Origin: Schistocerca nitens
Taxonomy: Eukaryota; Arthropoda; Insecta; Orthoptera; Acrididae
NCBI RefSeq assembly: GCF_023898315.1
Contig: NC_064622.1
Coordinates: 75,960,387 to 76,024,386 of the forward strand
Direction: 5' to 3'
Length of the DNA stretch: 64,000 bases
Shown: one piece after another, positions 56,100 to 64,000 of the stretch
How the letters are laid out: each line of letters opens with the position of its first letter
Position numbering within the stretch: position 1 is the first letter of the stretch
Translations under genes and position numbers: made by a program
The notes under the pieces: model-generated
What the model was told of the DNA's origin: nothing
The model's input: the letters and a program-made list of their open reading frames with translations, nothing else
Databases searched by the model: none

Positions 56100-58700
56100 G
56101 CAGTCTGTATTCCAGACCATACTCCGTGCCAGTGTACAAGTATTCCCTGCCATAAATTCACTGGACAGAATTAAATTGTAACGTAACCAACGTCGAAGGC
56201 AAAGCACCTTTTGTAGAAGAATATGCTTGAGTCACTCTATCAGCAGGGGCTGATATTTCCGCTTCTGAATAATAGTAATTTTAAGGAGTGTTAAACTTGT
56301 AACGTGTATCGGTAGTCGCTTGTGCTATTAAATCAGATTTTCTACATCTTAGGAATTCACGTCTGTAGCCTTATTTGCGCAGATTACTGTTCCCTTTTGA
56401 TGTGAGTTGGCAGGGTAGCGTCGACAGCAAACAGCGCGTTCCTGATCGCTGTGCCCGGGGCCTGAGGCGTGTTCGCTTTCTGCCGCGGCCGCACTTCCGT
56501 CGTGACACGGCGTCTAGGTTGGCCAGGAATCTGGCGTCTCTACCAACCTCGTTGTGCTGCCTCAAGTTGCTTGTTCGATGTGTGCCACGGCAGGGTGTCG
56601 CCGATTTGTCAGGAACGCATGTCCTTCCAAATTTCTTGCTTTTCGAGCAATTGTATTTCTCTTTAAGGATCACTATCAATCTTTTGTTGGAGTGTACCAG
56701 TTGGGATTTATATTTAAATTGTATACGTTCTCAGTTTTGTCTGTTTGAGGGATTGTGTGTTTTATTACTTCAGGGACTTCTTTATTAAGGCTTATAAATT
56801 GTTAAGCGGCCTTCCATCTTCCACAATCAGTGGCGTGACCTGCGATTCTTTTTGTATTTCGGATGGGTGTTCTCCACTTGTGTAACGGTTACCTAAGCTT
56901 GGAAATTGTTAGTACATTTAGTGGCTTCCACTGCAATCTATTTGCTGATAAAATTGTTGTTGAACTCGCTTGCAGCCACACGTTGTTGGTGTGACTTATT
57001 CTCGTTTTTGGGGGCTGTATACTTGGTTTCAAGCGTATCCTGAATGCTATAAACTGTAAAAATTTGTTTTTAATTAACTGAGCCTGTTCAAGATTTTTAA
57101 GATTGTGAGAGTTGTGATTCTTTTAACAATTTTTTTTTAAATTGTAATGTTAATATTGTTGTTAAGTAATAAAGTGTGCTCCTTGAAACAACAAATTACG
57201 AAATATGTGGGTCCATCTTCCATGTGTTTTGCTTAAAGCTATCCCGACCCTAGTTCCCTAGTTGTGAGGTATCAATTTGCTTGTTATGCATCTAATTTGG
57301 ATTACTAAGTAGGAACCTAGAGAAACGTTAGCTATGTTAGAATTTGGTGGTGGATACTCGTTTTTTTTCCAATGCTTAACGGCGGAATGCTGAATTACAA
57401 ATGTCAGGAAGTCAGAACTTGTTAAGGTTTCCGATCAAATTTTCTGATAATGTGTTAGTAACGTTTTGCTTGTCTTTATCAGTGTCACCTCACAGCGGTA
57501 TTGTTTCTTTGTAGTGTGACCTAGGAACTTGTTTACAGGGTAAGAGTGTTCCACTAACCCTGCGTCTTGCTCTTTGAGCAGCCAATGGTGCGGTATTGCT
57601 CCGGCGCCGGGGTCGCTAAAGAGACATCGAGCAGCTAAGTGGTACCCTGTTCAGCAAACTGTCGATGTTCTTTTAGAATGTAGAAACGAAATAATAAAAG
57701 AAAACGTTAAAACAGAAACTGTTGTCAGCCCTGAACATCCCCAATCGCAAAGCCCAGCTCTCCAGTTCCCATACCCACGCTCTCTGAATATTTCACCTCC
57801 TGAACCATAACTACACTAATGTGAAAATCAGTGCTAAATTTTCAATACGGTCTTCAAAGAACACAGGTGCAGCAGAATGACGCTATTGGCTGTGGTGTCA
57901 CATAGTACACAGCCCCTAGCCATTGGGAATCACCCCATCGCCTGCCTTCTTACATGCACATCACTATAGGAACTTGAAAACATCAGCCTAGTATTGGGCT
58001 GATATATTTCATATTTCATTGCTGCTGCACCGATTATCAGAAACATTTACCATGATCATACTAAATCATGTTGTATCATGTGTGATATTCTCAGTGATTT
58101 TGAAGACCGTCACTAACACCCACCTCATTTTTCTTTTTTTGTCTATTTAGCTGCATGTTTAATGAGTTGAACAATTGTGCAGAGGAGTGGGTGAGCCACG
58201 TAACAGGCAGTGTAGAAAGCCATAGTAGTGGACAGCGCGTACGTCTCTTGAGGGATGGGCGATTTCTATGGATGGCTGCCGGATCGTATACTCAGTAGCC
58301 CGTCCAGAATTTCAAAGGTAGAATTTGTCAGCCATGCAGCAATGTTCTCTGAAGCGTCAAGCAAGAGTGGGTGGAGAGTCTTTCAAAAAAAGCTCACTTC
58401 GGGTAAAAATGTTGTGCGTCCAGCCATTGCAAAATAAACTCTTTTATGAACCGGTATCTCTGCTCATAGAACAGGTGGAAGATATAGTGGATGAAAAATA
58501 GCCATCTCGTTGAATCCACTATGGAAAGCTGTGTGGCAGTCGCTGTGAAATTTTTGTAGGGGAGGTATGGCGTTATCGAGTCGCTAGTGCATGTGGACGA
58601 TAAATTCGCTCAAACTATTTTATATTCCGGGCAACCCTTGCTGTTGAAAAGCATGACGTTAGGAAGAACTCCGTTCACAGCTGGTAAAACTGTTGTTTAT
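56100..58700. other. Unassigned 2.6-kb stretch
   Basis: The polyadenylation-like sequence gtaataaagtgtgctcc near 57165 ends an AT-rich tract. The ORF at 56375-56788 (+) has no domain. No gene call is justified. Confidence 0.3.
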
Positions 58701-58708
58701 TAAAACGC

Positions 58709-58741
58709 GACTGGTTTCGCGGTTTTAGGCCGCATCATCAG
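58709..58741 (-). ncRNA. Hammerhead-ribozyme-like motif (Penelope type)
   Basis: On the minus strand the core CTGATGA is followed by a stem-II candidate (GCGG, loop CCTAAAA, CCGC). GAAA, a very short stem-III segment (CCAGTC) and the GTC cleavage-triplet position follow. This order is that of the minimal hammerhead motifs known in Penelope-like elements. Stem I pairing is weak in the immediate flanks, so self-cleavage is uncertain. No Penelope RT is seen next to it. Confidence 0.5.
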
Positions 58742-58871
58742 GTAGACATACATGGTAAAAAGCAAAGTACACAGTCACCACTTTTTGCGGATATTAAAAT
58801 TAGTAAGGGAATCACCAGCCGCGACATAGTCGTGAATACAAACAATGGTCCAGGTACTGTCAAATGTTTCC

Positions 58872-58980
58872 TTATTCCAGACTTTGGTCATATGGTGTAG
58901 AACAGATCTGAAAATGCTCATTACTGACTGAAACCGGTCATCGTCGAAAGACTTTATAGTGTGATCAAAGACTGGAATAA
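58872..58980 (+). repeat. Inverted repeat enclosing a degenerate hammerhead-like core
   Basis: Arms ttattccagactttggtcat (58872-58891) and gtgatcaaagactggaataa (58961-58980) are near-perfect reverse complements. Between them lies ctgaaaatgctcattactg then actgaaaccggtcatcg. This has the GAAACCGGTC half of Penelope-type hammerheads but an altered CTGATGA box. Confidence 0.5.
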
Positions 58981-58989
58981 AAGAAAAGT

Positions 58990-60080
58990 TTGATACTAAA
59001 GGAATGTCTAAAATATACTCACAATGTTAAAATATCATAGACATACCCGTCGCTCCTAGTCAAAATTTACTATTTAGAGAATATCGTCAGTACTATAGCG
59101 AGAGAAAGGTAAAGAAAAAGTGCCCCGTTCTTTAAAATTTACGTGCATCTAAAAAGAAAAAAGAAAATATTTTGTAGAGCGGACGATAAATTTTTTTAAA
59201 AAAGAGAGGCCGGATTGGCGATAAAGAATTGTCACTGCTACATGATTAGTCACGTCACACGCAAATTACAGTGTGGAAAGAATCAGGTGGCAGTGTCTTA
59301 CGAAAATGACAGCAGGGCAGCTCAGTGCAGGGCAAGGGAAGAGCGGCCCGCACGAACGCCAAAGAGAGTCCAGCTGGAAGCTAACCATATGGACAGTGTG
59401 ACGTCATGTACTTATGACTGGGAGCGCTGGGTCGCCACCTTTACAAGTGAGAACAGTACAGAATTTTATTACATACTAGCACCTAACCATACAAACAATC
59501 AAAATTACCCAGAATGCTATGGTATATTAATTCCATCTGGTTACTCAAGATGAACTGTGGGTTTTCTTTTTATGTCTACAAATTTCCACTTCCTGTAATT
59601 TATTCAAAATATGACTTTTTTCTTTTTTGTGAAGTATTTTTAAATTTTCTGAAATGCGTGTGCTGTTGTGACCCTCTTCGCATAAGTGTGCTGTTAATGC
59701 AGAGAGGGGATTATTTGAGTTAAGGTGTTCCTGAAGTCTTAGAGGCAGATTTTATAACGCTTAGACCAGCCGAACAGACAAGGGAACGCTATATTTTTTG
59801 TAGAATACCTTATGTGGGTGCAATATCAGAAAAAAATTGTCATATGTATGAAATCTAGAAACATTATTCCAGCGTATTTTAGATTTTCTGATATAGGCAG
59901 AAAACTCAGGCACAAGGAAAAAGTTGTGATACATGAGTATAATGAAACGGGTGTATACTGCATTACATTGTAAGACGTGTATATTTCTATTGTCTATTGT
60001 CAAACCACAATTTATGAAAGATGTTTATATTTTATTAATAGGATTAAGTAGGAATAATTAAAATTTGTCATGTTGGAAAT
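58990..60080. other. Unassigned AT-rich sequence
   Basis: The ORF at 59215-59553 (+, 112 codons) carries no motif I recognise. No repeat family was identified. Confidence 0.3.
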
Positions 60081-60086
60081 AATTGT

Positions 60087-60205
60087 GGTAGCAGGGAATG
60101 TCTGCACCAAAGTATTGTTGGCAAGAAAGACCGCGCATTGATACATTTTGTAATGGTAGCAGGGATTATCTGCACCAGAAAGCATTGTTGGCAGGAGAGA
60201 CCGCA
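60087..60205. repeat. Tandem duplication of about 50 bp
   Basis: ggtagcagggaatgtctgca at 60087 recurs as ggtagcagggattatctgca at 60155. Both end in agaccgc. An 18-bp spacer separates them. It may be part of a larger LTR-like sequence. Confidence 0.75.
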
Positions 60206-61122
60206 CTTTAGCGTTCGTAGGACGTCAGTAGTAAGCGAGATGTGAAGCGAGTTGGTAGCAGGTCTGAAGCGAGAGGTTTAGAGGAGCAGTGTGCCTGCCA
60301 GCCACCAGCAATGATTTACAAGAGATTGTAAACCGATGTACAGAGACATCAGCTAACTATTATCATAAGAGGAACTAATATTATTGAATTATTTTTTTTG
60401 CGAAACTCAAGACTACTGAAGGTATGTTTGCGCAATGCTAGTTGTAAGATTATTGTAAAAAGTAAGTCCCATTTGAAAGTTTGTAAAATCATTTCATTAC
60501 CAGCAGTAAATATTTGAAGAAACGTTTTCAGAATATAATCAATTTTTGCCAGCAATGTTGCATTACTGATTATAATCCATCCCAAAAACCATCAACGTAA
60601 AACTTTGCAAACATTTTATTGTTGTCAAGAAAAAATGTAACTATGAATTATGTAACTTCAGTCAAATTAATTAAAGAATAACGTCAGCTTTGCTATTCAG
60701 GAATAGCATCAGCTTTGGTAATAAATACAGCCACTTATTATGACAGCCCACTAGCAGTTAATAGAGTATAGTAAACCAGAGTAAGTATATTCATGTCACA
60801 GTTCGATGTAGCAGTCAGATGGCGATCCAGTAACAGTAAAAAAGGTAAGGAACAGTTTTGGGTTAATGCAGATAACGACTGAGGGCCACGACGACGACAC
60901 ATTCTATGTTTCGTCGAAATAATTAGAAAATCACTTTTAATAAGCAGCAATTAAATCTGTATGCGAAGATTGAGAAAGAGAATAAATTTCAAAGGGAAGA
61001 TTTCATTTGTTATTATTAAGCAAGAGATAGAAATCCTAATGACAGGTTTCATAGGTTACAGAGGAGAAGGGAAGGTTTAAAAAAAAAAAAAGAGATATAG
61101 AGGAAACGGGAAGGTTTCAACA
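60206..61122. other. Unassigned AT-rich sequence
   Basis: Contains an A-run near 61079-61092 and a short repeated phrase catcagctttg/cgtcagctttg near 60682-60718. No gene is seen. Confidence 0.3.
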
Positions 61123-61197
61123 TGCAATGATTTCCCTAAGAAATATATAGGACAAACCGGTAAGTCATTTCGAATAATACTTCAGGAACACCTTAAT
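61123..61197 (+). pseudogene. GIY-YIG endonuclease fragment (Penelope-like)
   Basis: The plus strand reads CNDFPKKYIGQTGKSFR and then LQEH before diverging. CxxC/K-K-YIGQTGRSF...EH is the N-terminal signature of the GIY-YIG nuclease of Penelope-like retroelements. Only about 25 codons are recognisable, with no RT upstream in the same frame. It is a small relic. It strengthens the case that the hammerhead-like motif 2.4 kb away has a Penelope origin. Confidence 0.6.
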
Positions 61198-61565
61198 GTC
61201 AACAGGACTGCCCCATATCGTCTGAACTGGACGATCTGTGAACTTGTAGGGCTGAACGCTTTTGTCCTTCCCAGGCCCCGGATTAGGCTGCCAGGGCTTA
61301 CTCGTTTTTACTATTGCCACTGAGATGAACTCTCTTTCCGAGTTGTTGTTAGCGAGTCTGGTCCGTCGGAAAGGGTGATTCTTCCCCGAACTTTGAGATT
61401 CCCATGAGCCTAAGTGAATAAAATAGGGAAGGTCTCGTGAACTCAAGTAATGACAGGTTTCCCCAGTATTGGAACAGAGTAACCACTCATGTAGGTAAGT
61501 GTGAAAACGAATTTTATCAAGAAGAGCGAATTTCGTTTGAAGCGAAACGGAGAAGGAAGATGATA

Positions 61566-61737
61566 CAAATGGTTCAAATGGCTCTGAGGACTATGGGACT
61601 TAACTTCTGAGGTCATCAGTCCCCTAGAACGTAGAACTACTCAAACCTAAACTAACCTAAGGATATCACACACATCCATGCCCCAGGTAGGATTCGAATC
61701 TGCGACCGTAGCAGTCGCGGGGTCCCAGACCGTAGAA
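61566..61737 (-). repeat. tRNA-derived SINE, family A, head-truncated
   Basis: Body and B box (gattcgaatctgcgacc) are present, but it stops before the A box. gatgata flanks both sides (about 61559 and 61742), a possible short duplication. Confidence 0.82.
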
Positions 61738-61841
61738 GCAGGATGATAGACAAGATACATGCAAATCATTTTTTAAATAGGAATAAAAGTGCAAGAGAAC
61801 GACCCATCACAAGATGACGTCTCACAGGAGGTTTACATTCC

Positions 61842-62030
61842 CGTCCGGGCATCGTGATTTAGGTTCTCCGTGGTTCCCCTAAATCGCTCCTGGCGAATGC
61901 CCGGATGGTTCCTTTGAAAAGGGCGTGGCCCATTTCCTTCTCTATCCTTTCGTAATCCGAGCTTGTGCTCCGTATCTAATGACCTAGTTGTCGGCTGGAC
62001 ATTAAACTCTAATGGTCGTTCCTTCTTTTT
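61842..62030 (+). repeat. SINE family C variant
   Basis: ccgggcatcgtgatttaggt, ccctaaatcgctcctgg and ggatggttcctttgaaaagg match family C. The 3' part (atctaatgacctagttgtcg, ggacattaaactctaatgg) is a different ending from the copies at 16.3 and 53.4 kb, so it is a subfamily. The tRNA A-box half is missing. Confidence 0.78.
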
Positions 62031-62131
62031 CCTTTCAACTGCCCTCTGACAGAATGGCAATTACATCAGTATAAGATTGCAACATACATACAGCCAAGCA
62101 CACGCTCTCACTCAGGAGCGCATGTACGCAC

Positions 62132-62139
62132 ACAAACAC

Positions 62140-62203
<64 letters not shown>
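62132..62203. repeat. (CA)n microsatellite
   Basis: A run of about 35 CA units with one cgca interruption near its start. Confidence 0.95.
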
Positions 62204-62206
<3 letters not shown>

Positions 62207-62289
62207 CGTTGTTTGTAGACGTACCGCTGCTGGGCTGCCACTAGCGTCGTCTTTATCGCAGCTCGCGGAAATTCTCGTGAAACGCAGCA

Positions 62290-62700
62290 AATTTCAGGGA
62301 CACTGTTGTAAGCGCCGCGGGTAAGTACCCCTCAGTGGGTTAGTACGGCACCACCTTATCGGCAGGGCGGAGCGGGTGGAGGCGGCGCGTATCGGGAAGA
62401 CGGTCTGGGGTGTAATTGTTGCGGGCTCGGCGGGCGCCATAAAGCGCATCCTCCTAAACAAGGCTTTTATGGACCCAATCAACTCGATGATCACGCGAAT
62501 GTCGGACGAATGCCATAAAACTATGTACGGCCGGCGGCGCCGCCCTAGCCCGGTCTGCCGCTCCCTAATTGGTGGTGCTCACCGGTGCCATCCCAGCCGC
62601 CGAGCGGCTCCCTCCGTCTACAAGAAGTCCGCCACGCTCCACCGACGCCACGAATCTGGCAAGAGCGAGCAGTGCCGAGACGTGGCAGGCAGCAGTGTGA
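62290..62700. promoter_or_regulatory. CpG-rich island with homeodomain-type sites
   Basis: It contains three Hox/Caudal-like TTTATGG-type sites within 90 bp: gccataaa (about 62437), ttttatgg (about 62465) and ccataaaa (about 62513). It also has gtaattgttg (about 62412), cccaatcaac (about 62475) and ccctaattgg (about 62563). CpG content is high between them. It overlaps no transposon I recognise. The enhancer interpretation is inference. Confidence 0.38.
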
Positions 62701-62905
62701 GAGCCCTCTCTTCGATAACATTCACTCCCACATTCAGTGTAGGTCACCTTGACATATCTTTCGTAACAAGTGGAACTCTACCTCAATCTTTGTCACATGC
62801 GAAAAACACGTCAGAGCTTACTGTTCTAATAAAATACCATAATCTGCAGACCACAAATAGAATAAACATTATTTATGATATGAAATGTGCCAGTTGATAA
62901 AAAAA

Positions 62906-63104
62906 AAGTGGTTCAAATGGCTCTGAGAACTATGGGACTTAACTTCTGAGGTCATCAGTCCCCTAGAACTTAGAACTACTTAAACCTAACTAACCTAAGG
63001 ACATCACACACATCCATGCCCGAGGTAGGATTCGAACCTGCGACCGTGGCGTTCGCGCGGATCCAGACTGTAGCGCCTAGAACCGCTCGGCCTCCCCGGC
63101 CGGC
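62906..63104 (-). repeat. tRNA-derived SINE, family A
   Basis: A minus-strand full-length copy whose head ends ccccggccggc. It abuts a family B SINE in the opposite orientation. Confidence 0.9.
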
Positions 63105-63292
63105 GAGCGGTCTAAGGCGCTGCAGTCATGGACTGTGCGGCTGGTCCCGGCGTAGGTTCGAGACCTCCCTCGGCAATGGTTGTGTGTGTTTGTCCTTAGG
63201 ATAATTTAGGTTAAGTAGTGTGTAAGCTTAGGGACTGATGACCTTAGCAGTTAAGTCCCATAAGATTTAACACACATTTCAACATTTTTGAA
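63105..63292 (+). repeat. tRNA-derived SINE, family B, slightly 5'-truncated
   Basis: Starts gagcggtctaaggcgctgca within the A-box region and continues with gtaggttcgagacctccct (B box) to acacatttcaacattttt. It lies head-to-head with the family A copy to its left. Confidence 0.9.
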
Positions 63293-63539
63293 CTCCGGCC
63301 GGCACTTACACAAAAACTGCAACGATTTCCGCACGGTGGAGGACTTGCTTTCATTTTTCTCAACGGATTGTCTTGACTTTGGCATGAAATACTTTAGTGC
63401 AGACTCTGTATTTGATACTGTACAGTTCAGTACAGCCTTCCTTCCGACATGTACGACGATCGACAGCGGTATTAAGTCATGAAATGTATTCGTAAATTAC
63501 GAATACGATACCGCACTACTATACAATTTACTGGAAACA

Positions 63540-63640
63540 CTTGAAAATCTGCGCTGGACCGGAACTCGAAGCCAAATTTCCCACTTGCCGCGAGTGGTCG
63601 CTTTAACCACTTCGGCTGTCCGAGCACGCTTCCAGGACTG
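63540..63640 (-). repeat. tRNA-like SINE head, sixth type
   Basis: Minus-strand reading gives gtgctcggacagccgaagtg (A-box region) and ggcttcgagttccggtcc (B box), joined to ggaagcgtgctc. It resembles a Leu/Ser-type tRNA head but matches none of families A-E. Confidence 0.6.
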
Positions 63641-63731
63641 ACCCAAAACTCCGTATGTCACAGAGTCTCCTTCCAACAGCCCTCGTACGTTTATTTCACT
63701 CTCTCAGAGAGAAATAATTATTGTTTTCACA

Positions 63732-64000
63732 ATGAGATTTTCACTCTGCAGCGCTGTTATGAAACCTCGTGGCGGACTAAAACGGTGTGCCGGACCGAGA
63801 CTCGAACTCGGAACCTTTGCCTTTCGCGGGCAAGTGCTCTACCATCTGAGCTACCCAAGCACGACTCACGCCCCGTCCTCACAGCACACACTCCGCTGCA
63901 CAGTGAAAATCTCATTCTGGAAGCATTCCCCAGGCTGTGGCTAACCCATGTCTCTTCAATATCCTTTCTTTCAGGAGTGCTGGTTCTGCAAGGTTCGCAG
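63732..64000 (-). repeat. tRNA-like repeat, family E, rearranged, runs off the window
   Basis: It begins atgagattttcactctgcag, with T-arm, anticodon arm and D-arm (ccatctgagctaccc) as in the 55-kb copies. From 63885 it switches to the inverted end block (cacactccgctgc, aaaatctcattctgg) and the aggctgtggctaacc segment, which is the reverse complement of 55610-55703. So it is bounded by inverted copies of the same end motif. It is incomplete at the window edge. Confidence 0.8.

Overview
The window looks like repeat-dense intergenic or intronic DNA from a large insect genome, most probably an orthopteran close to Schistocerca. That assignment rests on my memory of the very abundant tRNA-headed SINEs seen here and was not tested by a search. 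I found no host protein-coding gene, rRNA or genuine tRNA gene that I can support. Every ORF I recognise belongs to a transposable element.

Layout. 1-4.3 kb: clustered tRNA-derived SINEs, several with clean target-site duplications, plus one SINE nested in another. 4.5-7.6 kb: LINE 3' remnants, an internally deleted mariner, and a CR1-like LINE inside a SINE. 8.0-10.1 kb: a foldback element, then a mariner/Tc1-superfamily transposon with 168-bp inverted repeats. 10.3-12.2 kb: a LINE tail and two head-to-head Tc1 relics. 12.3-18.6 kb: SINEs and a decayed LINE. 19.7-21.1 kb: a complete Tc1-like transposon with an open transposase. 21.2-25.2 kb: an L1/Tx1-like LINE on the minus strand (ORF1, endonuclease, RT), split by a SINE and followed by a CR1-like tail. 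26.9-29.1 kb: two further LINE ends. 32.3-33.6 kb: a dead full-length mariner. 36.0-38.3 kb: an RTE-like LINE split by an intact mariner.

41.2-52.0 kb holds the main structure. An endonuclease/RT LINE is interrupted inside its endonuclease by an 8.2-kb LTR retrotransposon. The two 1255-bp LTRs are almost identical and flanked by a 4-bp duplication. The element encodes one large Gag-like protein and no recognisable protease, RT, integrase or envelope, so it looks like a young gag-only, non-autonomous element.

52-64 kb: a CpG-rich island, SINEs, a palindromic pair of tRNA-like repeats, a long hairpin, a hammerhead-ribozyme-like motif and a GIY-YIG fragment of Penelope type, and a second CpG-rich island with homeodomain-type sites. 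CpG-rich islands near 3.2-3.7, 31.7-32.1, 52.2-52.8 and 62.3-62.7 kb are the best candidates for host regulatory DNA.

The parts do not form a pathway. They record layered transposition, in which SINEs use LINE machinery, DNA transposons land at TA in older LINEs, and the gag-only element presumably depends on polymerase and integrase supplied in trans.
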